Assembly (NCBI GenBank): GCA_037176885.1
Contig: JAWWNJ010000092.1
Span: 1,029,640-1,093,639 of the forward strand
DNA from: Favolaschia claudopus
Lineage: Eukaryota > Basidiomycota > Agaricomycetes > Agaricales > Mycenaceae
Direction: 5' to 3'
DNA length: 64,000 bases
Below the pieces are notes generated by a model, which ran no database searches, had not been told where the DNA came from, and saw nothing but the letters and a program-made list of their open reading frames with translations. Of the stretch, positions 54,824 to 64,000 are shown in pieces. Position 1 is the first letter of the stretch; each line of letters begins with the position of its first letter. Made by a program: the position numbers and the translations under genes.

Positions 54824-55609
54824 CCGTTGACCCAGACACCGAGGAAGCGCTCGTCCGCCCGAGGGAATTGGACTCCTCGCAGCTGGTCCATGGTCGCTCG
54901 ACCCAAGACACGCCGCGCATGAGTCATGGAGAGCCATGCCTCCTTCTCCCGTAGTCCTCGTTGTGCTGCCACGCCTCGGTCCACCGCGTCTCCCCAAGTC
55001 CTCACTCCCATCAGTTCAGTGATGACCGTCGAAGTCGTGTATTGAGGGTGATTGGCCCAGGTTGTCGATCCACCGCGAAGTCGGGTTCTCGTGTCTTCCA
55101 TCCGACCATCCAATTCGCTCCGTAGTGTACTCATGCGATGTATGAATTCGAGGCGGAAAGATCCCTTGCGAGGGTCCCGCGAGTCCACGTCCCATTGGTT
55201 CATGAGCGGTTCGTAGGCGACGTAAGCGAAGTCGTCGGAGGTGACGGAGTAGGGGCGGCGTAGGTACGGCCAGTGCGCAATGAATTCCCCAGAGTTGTGA
55301 GGGGAGAAGAGGCAATCCATCCGCCCGATGTGCCCGTCGTAACGACGCTCCTCCTCCAAAGCGGGGAATCATAGGCAGAGGCCCAGGTGCTCTCCATCCC
55401 GGCAGGAAGGGAGTCTGCATTGAGTTGGGAGACCATAACTCCCATCGTCGCCCTTGTCCATCCTTTACCACTCTAGAGTTCACTTGCGGGATTCGACGCA
55501 ATTCGAACTTCATCTTCGAATACACTTGCGGAGGAAGGTAGTACCCCGCTGTGCAGCTCAGTCGGGAGCCCCAGTAGCGCGGAAATTCGGGATTCGGAGC
55601 AGTAGACAT
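54824..55609 (-). pseudogene. Transposon-associated agaric gene, truncated by the LTR
   Basis: The start is ATG 55609 (MSTAPNPEFPRYWG). The reading (YYLPPQVYSKMKFELRR, RRWELWSPNSMQTPFLPGW) moves by one base at about 55360 into EEERRYDGHIGRMD, then stays open to ERFLGVWVNG, where the LTR begins. From memory this protein type is multicopy in agarics and is normally longer at the C-terminus; its function is unknown to me. The rest of the gene is not on the other side of the LTR element, where an F-box gene lies instead. Confidence 0.65.
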
Positions 55610-55621
55610 GCTCGTTTGCAA

Positions 55622-56185
55622 GAAGAGGTTGAGTCGAAGGGAAAGGGATGTTCCACCGGTCGAAGATTCCGAGCCCCAGCCAAGATCGCGTCGGAACGCG
55701 CGTCAAGGCCGAGCAATGAGAGGAAGGGGGTCGAGAGAGGAGATAGTTAGAAGAAGATAGTAAGCAGCTAAGTAGTACACAGGAACACTGCAGCAAGATT
55801 GCGTCGAAACGCGCGTCCAGCCGTAGTGGTGAATGAAGAAGAGTGTACGAAAACTACAAGGTACAAATTCACACGTACGTAACTCTATCGGTCGCCTCGG
55901 CCGATAGTCCGAGTACTAAACAAAAGGTAATTTATGCATATTTAAATACTCCGTTTGAGTTCTGGAGCATTTCTGAGGTCCAGCTCGGAAACCCAGGTGT
56001 CGTCCGCAGGTCCAAATCCTCGCCAGCGAATTCTGAACATTCTCTGGTTACCCTTCTTTCTTGACTTCGTCTTATGACCCAATATGGCCTCCACAACATA
56101 TTCCTCCGTCGCACTGAGATAGTCGCGAGTATCCGGGAGGACTGTACGCTCCCCGAATTCATCCTTGGATACGTGATATATGGCT
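55622..56185. other. No recognisable gene
   Basis: Small ORFs on both strands without motifs. This is likely the promoter region of the truncated gene on the left, followed by unassigned DNA up to the MITE. Confidence 0.4.
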
Positions 56186-56962
56186 GTAATACTGGGGCAT
56201 AATTATTTTGCGCTCAGCTTTGTGAAAATTCTCACAGGTCGAGTGCCAATCAGCACAAAAATACACAGCTGTCAAGGGTGCAGCAAAACACACACCTTTT
56301 GTGCAGGAACAAAGGACACAGCCACGTGTCCCTGCAGAAACCCACACAGCTAGCAGTTGGCGTTCAAAATCGGGCAAGTCAAAGGGCTGACGGATCACAC
56401 GGATCAAAAGAATATCCTGCGGCATCACAAAGGGCATCACAAATCCGCTCACCAAACACACTCAGTGCCCCAGCTGAGCACTACCAGGTTCATTTTAGAC
56501 CATAATGATAGCTTTGACTTTGGCTAGAGACAATCACACTTCCGACAGCTCTGCATTAATGATACTACCTGATCTGTAAAAATATGAGGAAGTACTTGGT
56601 GGGTACTTATTTGCAGATTACTTCTTCGTCGTATTTGGCTGGCCATAAGATATTCAGTTTCAAAAACCAAAGTCTACCATCTCAAAAACCATACATCTTC
56701 AAGGAATTATAACTGCAAAGATCGAAGACACATCACAAATATGCCCAGGCCATCACTTCGGCAACAGTCAGTACATCGGCAATCTGACGAACTTTGAACT
56801 TGTGCGTTTTTCCTAATTTTCAAAGGTGTGCATTTTTTGTGTGGTGTGTATTTTTGCGGCCCATGCACACACCTGTGTATTTCTCTTGTGTCAGCTGTGT
56901 GTTTTTTGTGCTCGGTTGTGCGTTTTTCATCGAAATTGGACATAATTATGCCCCAGTATTAC
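56186..56962. mobile_element. Palindromic MITE, about 777 bp
   Basis: Perfect 20-bp terminal inverted repeats: GTAATACTGGGGCATAATTA at 56186-56205 and its complement at 56943-56962. The arms continue as imperfect inverted repeats rich in CACA/TGTG words (for example near 56250-56300 and 56830-56930), so the whole element can fold back. No coding content is convincing. I see no clear target duplication. Confidence 0.7.
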
Positions 56963-56999
56963 CCCCCAAAGTGATATTTCCGAAGGTGTTCCAGATTAA

Positions 57000-57225
57000 T
57001 CACAGGATGCATCGGGTAAGTGTCGGGGAGGCGGAGTCGATAGACGACGGGGTTGACTTTCTCCAGTACTTCAAACGGCCCAATGGTGCGCGTGCACCAA
57101 CTTCTTCCCCGTTCCTTCCACATCTACTAACTCCAGCGAGTGGGGGGTTGACCAGAACATAATCCCCTTCCTCGATAGGCTCCACAGGACGCCGTTTCTT
57201 GTTGTAAGCGCGGTGATAGGCCTGG
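57000..57225 (-). pseudogene. Scrap of a Ty3-type integrase C-terminus
   Basis: Minus-strand reading gives YNKKRRPVEPIEEGDYVLVNP, the typical segment before the GPY/F module, then a diverged continuation. It is a different family from the two elements in this window and belongs to an older insertion cut by the second LTR element. Confidence 0.55.
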
Positions 57226-57228
57226 GGA

Positions 57229-58642
57229 TGAAAACACCCCGTGTTTTCTCAATTTTTGAACATGTTTAATATTATATAACGTGTGTTTGAACTAAGAGGA
57301 ATAAAGGGACATCTCTAGGATATATCTCAGAGGGTTAAAGCGTACCCGCGCTGTTAACTAAATGATGCAAGGGAAAGCTAGACTCGTCTACGACTTATGA
57401 TTATCCAGAAATGAATACTCATACACGGTAGTCGAGGATAACAATCCTCTTCTAAGTCCAACCATTCTACCAATTGAATTGGGACCTAAGGGGACATCAA
57501 GGAACATGGGATAACATTGAAGGAATACTTAGGCAGCGCGCCTAGACCAAGATCAAGGGATTCGAGTCGCGGAACGACGAACCAAGGGGAAACCGAAGTA
57601 GCGGCATAAGGATTGCCGAAGATGCCGAAGAGCGGATCATCATAGGATCATGATCTTGAGGAGATTTCTCTACTCAAGGACGAATTAGAAGTTCTGGCAA
57701 GAGCCGGAAGGACCTTACCTCGAGGCGAGGCATGAAGCAGGAACATTCGTATCCTCGAAAGGCTAGCCGCGATGAGTGGGATAGAAGCCAGTATCAAGTC
57801 AAGGATCGGGAGGATCCATCACGCACACGTGACCATCACGAGGGATCGACGCGATAGATGCGATAATGACTCCTCGTGTGTTTACACGTTACTCGCGCGT
57901 GCAACCACAACACACAGGCGTGACTTAACAGCCTCGTCTGCTAAATAAGGACAATACACGTACCAGGACACGTAGGTAGATACCCAATTAAGATGTAAAT
58001 ATTTATTCGAGCGTAGTATATAAAGCCTGTAAATTATTAGCTGGCATCCAGTGGATTGCTCCCTCCTTGATTGTCCGTGTAAGCTATCAGCCGCACGTTC
58101 AGTAAAGAGTGTTCACATCCAGTGGGACAACCCAGGGAACTTACTTAGTTTTTCTGTTTTGTTTTCAATCTATAAATTGGACTTGTGATTTGATCAGAGA
58201 ATTGTTAAACGCGTGAAATAAGTGAACTTGAACGGGAATCAGGACGCGTGAAACGTAATTCTGAGATAAGAGAAACGCGAGTACAAGGGATATAAGCGCG
58301 ACTTAACAGTCTAGTGCCATATTCCATCGGATTGAAAGGAAACTTGAACAAGATAAATTACCTAGACTCCTACAACCAACCGACACAGCGAAAAACTAAG
58401 TCCTGAGTTCGAAAGACTCAAATAGGATCGAGTCGCGCCAACTCAAAGCAAGTTTTATCGAGTCAAGACACCTCGAATTGTATAACATATATCCTCGGAT
58501 TGGGGAATATAGTCAGATTGCCACAGTAGATACGTTACTGGAACCCCGACTCGCACGCGAAGCTGAAGTTGTGGATTTTGTTTGAAGGGATTTATTATCT
58601 CAACGAATAAAGTTATACAATAAACATATAGCAAGCGTTTCA
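57229..58642 (+). repeat. 5' LTR of element 2
   Basis: The start TGAAAACACC is inferred from the TG and the end of the older integrase scrap; the end GTTTCA is fixed by the primer-binding site. Length about 1,414 bp, similar to element 1. The 3' LTR is outside the window, so the left boundary is approximate. Confidence 0.65.
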
Positions 58643-58644
58643 TC

Positions 58645-58668
58645 TGGAGCCCCACCGCGAGGGGTTCA
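58645..58668 (+). other. Primer-binding site of element 2
   Basis: TGGAGCCCCACCGCGAGG, two bases after the LTR end. It matches element 1 except for one extra C, so both elements use the same or a very similar tRNA primer. Confidence 0.7.
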
Positions 58669-59201
58669 TTTGGCTATTACTTCATAGAAGTAATTTATAC
58701 ATTCAAGGTCTATTGGCTTTTGGAACTAGATTTGCTACAAAGGCGCGCTAAATTCTAGCCGCGACTCGGGCATATCCTTCGAAGAGCTCTTAAGGCTTCG
58801 AAGCGCGACTTGGACAAGAAAAGTCGCAACTGGATCTTAGATTCAGTAAAACTAGAACACAGACACTTTGTAACTGGAGTCTTTCGAGATTTCGGGAGAC
58901 GGGGAACAATCTTCAACTGGTTTTCCAAACCACTACACAGACGTTCCGACAGGCATAAAACTCCACAAGAGTTACCTCGCCTGCCTTCGAAGAAGAAGGC
59001 AAATCACAAACGCCTGCTGAACAAGGTAGAGCCGAAGTTAAAGGCAAAACCTCTGCTCGAGCAAAAGTGTATCAAGAAATAAGCACGGCTTCTTCTCACA
59101 ACCACAATCGAGCCAGGAACCTATAATTGAGAGAAGAGAAAATCTCGACTCGCAAAAACAGTTCTCAGACTCTAGGTTCAGAAGATTTAAGTCGAGGCAG
59201 A

Positions 59202-60713
59202 ATGGCGGATCAACAAGATAGAACGGAAAGACGGATCACGAGTTTCAAAGTCCCTCATGCCTGGGATTCCAATGCTCCGAAATTTACAACAGACGACTAT
59301 GAAGATCTTATGACCTTCGTGGACCATGTTGGACAAATCTTCGAGTTAGGAGGAATCACGGATGACAAGGAAAAGAAACTCCAGATCACCAATTACTTGC
59401 CTAAGAAAAAGAAAGACGTCTGGCGGACGCTCAGTAAATATGAGACTGGTACCTACGATGACTTCCCTTAGCGAAGTCTATCTCAGTTATCCAGAGATCA
59501 AATCGGGAGCGCGCTGGAACTGTTGAACTTTTGAGGCAATTATGTCGACGCAACCGTGGGATAGCGGTTACCGAAGAAGGACGTCTTAGACGATTCGGCA
59601 TAGAATTCTTGAGAGAAGTCAAGAAATTATATGTCGCGCCTGCGTTAATGACTAACCAGGTAGCATGCGAGCAATATTTGGGAACTCTAGAATCGAGCTT
59701 TGCTACGACTCTTCGAGGATCAATTGACAGCACTATGTTAATTAAGACTCAATTCCCGGCGCTTGCAGGAGTCGTGGACAAGGATAATGATGACCGCAAG
59801 GAGGATCCAATAAAAATTGGAGGAGTTGATAAAGCTCGCCGAAACGTTGGCCTCTAAACAGCACAAAGCTCCGTCGTTGAAAATAGACTCGGAAGCTAGG
59901 CAAACGGCGATAACCCCAATGGTTAAAGGTCGAGCCGTATGAAGAGAAGATCGAGGAGATTAATGGAGCCATCGCTCAACTCCGAGATCAATATGCTCTC
60001 ATACAGAGGTCGGGAGAGTTGCGACACGAGGAAGTGTTGAAGACTTTGCAGAATTTTGTAAAGGACCCTCCCCCTCATCAAACTCAACGCGAATACCCGC
60101 GACAGAGTTACGCGTATAACACGCAACCCCCAATCTCGACAAGGTCCACCGGGTGAAAGACAGGAACGTAGGGGTGAGAGTAAATGTTTCTATTGCGAGG
60201 AAAACGGACACTATTCGCGCGATTGCCATTATAAAGATGAACACATCAAGAAGGGGCATCTAGTGATAGAGAACGGAAGCCATAAGCTAGGAGACGGAAA
60301 TTTCATTCCTCACGGACAAGGAAGTCAGAAACTGAGAGTAGAGAACTATTGGAAGAACAAGGTGGTTGGCCAAAATTGGCAAGCTACCTACGAATCGTTT
60401 CTATAATTCCGAGAATGATACCTCTACCGGTTGGGACCAAGAGTTGGCTATGGACGAGATAAAGACTCTGAAGGTAAAACTTCAGAAAGCTGAACAACAG
60501 CTTACTGGTCAAAATCAAGTCCCACAGGTGGTTCAACCCACCTATATGGCCCAAAGTCAGTCAATGCCTTTGGCAGGAAATAATCTCGACATGAACGGGA
60601 TATTTCAGACCTTGATAATGAGAGGTTTACAAGCAGGAGAGCTTCCCGCGACTCAAGAGCAATTTGCTCAGACGAGGAATCAGAGTCAAGGAAAGCCCGG
60701 ACCAAATTTTTGA
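59202..60713 (+). pseudogene. gag: Gag of element 2, frameshifted
   Basis: ATG 59202 (MADQQDRTERR). The same capsid-like region and CCHC knuckle (CFYCEENGHYSRDC) as element 1. Single extra bases shift the frame near 59467, 59510, 59820, 59925 and 60130, and again near 60390. After each, the reading resumes with clear homology. Confidence 0.75.
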
Positions 60714-60724
60714 AGAGCTCAGGG

Positions 60725-61959
60725 ATAGGGGCGAGCCATCAAAAATCCGACAGTGCTAAGCCCCTTGAGAGCCGGAAAGAAAAGGGTCGGGCTGATAAAA
60801 ACAAAGATTGGAGAAGCAAAGCGGCTGAGGAAAGTCGAGTCTGAAGATAGGCGCGACAAAGACAAAAGACCTGTAGAAAACAGGGCTTATATTGAACTTC
60901 CTTATGTATCGGTTCCACCGGTTAGAAATCGAACAGAAAATCAACTGGTTGATTTAGAACAACAGACCACGGAACTCGAGCCGCGGGAGTATCAAGTCAG
61001 GGCCCCTGTCCAGAGGGGAAGGTCTAGGAAGGAAGGTCGCGGATAAGATACTTCGTACAGAAGTAACCTTGGATGTGCGGGACTTAGTAGGAGTTTCGCC
61101 AGAGGTTAGGGCAAATATTAAACGCGACGTAACTAAAGTTAGAAAGCCAGTTCCCAGGGACGCGGTTAAGAAAGTTATGTTCGCAGATGAAGTTGAACAA
61201 GCCCTACCTTTCGAGGACGAGGAAGAGGAACCGCGACTGGAGTATGACGCACTTAGCCTGAGCGAACTACCTCCGTTGAACTCTGTGTTTATTCAAAACC
61301 AGACCACAGAAGAAGTACCACAAGGAGCGGTCACTGTGTTGGACCCCTACCTTCAATATTTGGAGAATCTCGAGCCGGGTGAAAGGCCTAGGCAAATCTA
61401 TACAGACGAGAAGAGACCAATATCGTAGCGCGCGACTCTGCCAATTTAAGGGTAATATTCCCCGACTATAAATAAGCAGGCGCGAGTAGAATGTGTTATG
61501 GACTCGGGATCGCAGGTTGTGTCAATGTCTCTCGAGACAGCTAATCTGTTGAAATTATCCTGGGACCCAGACATTATTGTACATATGGAAAGCGCGAATA
61601 AAAGTATTGAAAGAACGGTTGGTTTAGCCAAGAATGTTCCCTTCAAATTTGGGGACATGACTGTCTATCTACAAGTACATATAATTCGAGGTCCGGCGTA
61701 TAAGGTTCTTCTGGGGAGGCCCTTTGAGATTCTGACTGAATGCCAAGTCAATAATGGCAGGAATGATTCTCAGACGGTTACCTTGAAGGATCCCAACACG
61801 GGAAAGAGGTGTTCGATGCCTACGTTTCCTCGTGGACGAGAGAAAAGCTCATCAAAGCAATCTCGAGTCACGGTTGAGGAAGTCGAGGATGAGGAATCGG
61901 GTGGAACTGCTGACCCAGATAAAGCGGAGCAGGTTTTTCGCCATGCTTCGATGAATTAG
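60725..61959 (+). pseudogene. Protease ORF of element 2, frameshifted
   Basis: The start codon of element 1's ORF is ATA here (60725-60727). Frameshifts occur near 61015 and in 61420-61470. The protease core (MDSGSQVVSMSLETANLLKL, ITVY-like MTVYLQVHIIRGPAYKVLLG) is intact. The ORF ends TAG at 61957-61959. Confidence 0.72.
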
Positions 61960-64000
61960 TGCATCTGCAAGAACGAGGAGAAGTGGCGCTAAAACTTGGA
62001 TTTAATGAGAATAAGGAGTTAGAGATCGAGGGATATTTTAAGCCGAGGAGGGCTTACATTCGATGAAACAGAGATTCAGGAGGCATATAATTAGTGCGTC
62101 AACTGGATCAAGAGCATTAAAGAGGGATAGGAGGGGCGCAGACCTTGTTCCAAGAGTTTAGGCAGAAGACCCGCAAGGGTAAGAAGCTTGAAAAGAATAA
62201 GACAACCAAGAAGTACGGTGTCTTTACTTGGAGTACCAGGGAAGGACCGGAAGTCGAGGTACAAGGGGAATCGAACATCCCCGAGAAGCCCGAAGAAGGT
62301 CCACGCACCAAAACACCAGTCGAGATAAGGAAAGTACACTCCTTCACTCAAGGGATAAGGTGTAGGGTGTTGCGCCTCAGCGGATTTTTATATCTCCAGA
62401 ACCTTGTAGCACTTGTCCTGAGGAAGTCAAGGAAGAAGTACCAAAGGTTTCGGTTCTCGCGGGCAAGAAGTATAAACCAGTAGGATTGAAAATCCGACCA
62501 GTATACACGGAACTCCCGGAGAAATATAGAATCAAACGCGAGATAATTGGAGATCCCTCTAGCAGACATGCCGCCATTAAATCCCAAACCAGCGGACTTC
62601 GTACCTACTGGAAGGTATACCCGCTGAGCGAAAGGAAATGATAGACAAACAGCATGAAGGGGATTTTCTTTGGGAAGAAGAGAGGAAACTCATGCACGAC
62701 TTAATGATGAAGCAAGAGGCAGGATTTGCATGGGACGATTCGGAACGAGGCAGTTTCAAACATGAATTCTTCCCTCCAGTTGAGTTCCCTGTGATCGAGC
62801 ATGAAACTTGGGTAGAAAGAAGTATCCCAATTCCGCGCGGGCAGCTCGAGGAATTTTGTAAGGTTATAAAGAAGAAGCTAGACGCGGGGGTCTATGAGCC
62901 TTCAAATTCCTCGTACCGGAGTAAATTCTTCGGAGTAGTGAAGAAGGATGGGAAGAGCATTCGCTTGGTACATGCCTTGGAACCGCTAAACGCGGGTAAC
63001 CATTGCTCACTCAGGAGTGCCTCCCGCGACAGATGAACTGGCAGACCACTTCGCTGGAAGGCATGTGGAGGATGCCTCGACTTGTACTCAGGATATGACC
63101 ATCGAGACATAGCAGAGGGATCTAGGGACTTCACAACGTTCCAAACACCTTTTGGCGCGCTTCGATTGGTCAAGCTTCCTCAAGGGTGGGACGAACTCGG
63201 TTCCAATATTTCATGACGACGTCACATATATTCTAAGGGATGAAATCCCGCATGTAACAATTCCCTACATCGATGATGTACCAATCAGAGGAGGGGGAAC
63301 TCGATATCAGGATAAAGACGGAAATTATGAAACTATACCCGAGAACCCCGGAATTAGGAGGTTTATCTGGGAGCACTTCCTGAACTTGAACCGTGTAATT
63401 CAACGGCTCAAGTATAGCGGAGGAACGTTCTCAGGTATGAAGAGTATACTATGTTGGGATGTCTTCGCAGTAGTTGGGCACATTTGCTCGTTTGAAGGCA
63501 GAAGACCAGGAACCGACCGTATTGGAGTTATTGTTCGATGGGGACCTCTCGAGGATGTCTCTGGCGTAAGACAATTCCTAGGTACAACTGGAGTTCTGCG
63601 AATGTTCATAGATGGCTACGCAAAAATTTGTAGACCTATTACGAAGTTATTAAGGAATGATGTTGAATTCGTATGGGGTCCAGAACAAGTCGCGGCTATG
63701 AATGCACTCAAGGAAGCGATAAAAGTATGTCCCGCGCTGAAACCTTTGAATTACGATTGGGACTCCGATATCGTACTTGCTGTGGACACTTCATGGATGG
63801 CAATTGGGATTCAAATTTATCAACATGATGTTATTGATAAACTGAAGAAGTATTACGCTAAGTTTGCGTCAATAACTTTGAACCAAAGGGGAAAGCAGGT
63901 TCTCCCAGCCGAAGCGCGAGTTGTATGGATTAAAGCGGGCATTAGAGGCAATGCAATATTGGCTTCTGGGATGCAGGAAGTTTAGTAGTTGAGACTGACG
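61959..64000 (+). pseudogene. pol: Pol of element 2 (5' part), frameshifted
   Basis: Where element 1 has TAATG, element 2 has TAGTG, so its pol frame would start at GTG 61959. RT with PYIDDVPI (about 63265) and RNase H (LAVDTSW, about 63777) are readable. Frameshifts lie near 62045, 62090-62130, 62365, 62560, 62620, 62995, 63060, 63190 and 63890. The window ends inside RNase H. Confidence 0.75.

Larger units (their letters stand above)
57229..64000 (+). mobile_element. Ty3-type LTR retrotransposon, 5' part (element 2, runs past the window)
   Basis: Related to element 1 at protein level but clearly diverged in DNA. 5' LTR, primer-binding site, gag, protease and pol up to the RNase H region are present before the window ends. 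All three ORFs are broken by single-base insertions, yet the protein homology stays high with almost no in-frame stops. CpG words differ from element 1: CGCGACT and CTCGAG replace CCGCGG. Whether it also carries an antisense block cannot be seen here. Confidence 0.85.

Noticed and set aside
57450..57495. tRNA-like reading on the minus strand (GGTCCCAATTCAATTGGTAG) inside the LTR of element 2
   Set aside because: The D-arm pairs, but I can find neither a proper anticodon arm nor a T-arm with the usual TTCGAAT loop, so it is not a tRNA gene.
1..64000. CRISPR arrays, bacterial operons, rRNA genes
   Set aside because: No regularly spaced repeats, no Shine-Dalgarno-led gene strings and no rRNA-like sequence seen; spliced genes throughout indicate a eukaryotic nuclear genome.

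Overview
The window looks like nuclear DNA of a mushroom-forming basidiomycete (Agaricomycetes). Genes are split by many 40-70 bp GT-AG introns with clear branch points, and there are F-box/LRR proteins of the type expanded in these fungi, a multicopy agaric-type uncharacterised family (7482-9672), a TmpA-like membrane flavoprotein, and Ty3-type LTR retrotransposons. All identifications come from reading the sequence and from memory of families; no search was run.

Positions 1-31,600 are ordinary gene space: a sphingoid-base-1-phosphate phosphatase (1440-3614, +), a DUG1/CNDP2-type dipeptidase (3864-5964, -), a damaged member of an agaric-specific family (7482-9672, +), a RING-finger protein (13095-14120, -), an F-box protein (19471-20592, +), a TmpA-like membrane oxidoreductase (21179-23421, -), and six hypothetical, often acidic and low-complexity genes (11120, 16070, 17632, 24537, 27795, 29871). 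Three of those hypothetical genes share a 13-bp motif, GCACGTGAGCGCG, about 320-330 spliced bases upstream of the start codon. Two hypothetical genes contain internal tandem duplications, and in one the duplicated unit includes an intron.

Positions 31,577-37,402 hold one F-box/LRR gene (- strand) broken by nested transposons. A MULE-like MITE with a 9-bp target duplication sits in the coding frame; a 3.75-kb hAT-like element with an 8-bp target duplication sits inside the MITE's terminal repeat; the upstream end of the gene stops at an LTR retrotransposon.

Positions 37,403-54,823 form a 17.4-kb LTR retrotransposon with near-identical LTRs and intact sense ORFs (gag, protease, and RT/RNase H/integrase; protease and pol overlap as TAATG). 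About 7 kb between pol and the 3' LTR carries a set of antisense, intron-containing genes: two are intact (351 and 190 codons) and three are frameshifted. One frameshifted gene can be read as carrying a Zn2Cys6-type cysteine cluster. The palindrome TTCCGCGGAA, which contains the yeast Pdr1/Pdr3 site TCCGCGGA, occurs at least 11 times over the element, including both LTRs, and related words sit in several antisense introns. I propose an element-encoded regulator and its own binding sites as the most interesting possibility here.

Positions 54,824-64,000 contain a transposon-associated gene cut off by the LTR, a palindromic MITE (56186-56962), a scrap of another Ty3 integrase, and the 5' part of a second, related LTR element (57229 to the window edge). 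Its gag-protease-pol reads well at protein level but carries many single-base insertions, which may be unpolished long-read errors.
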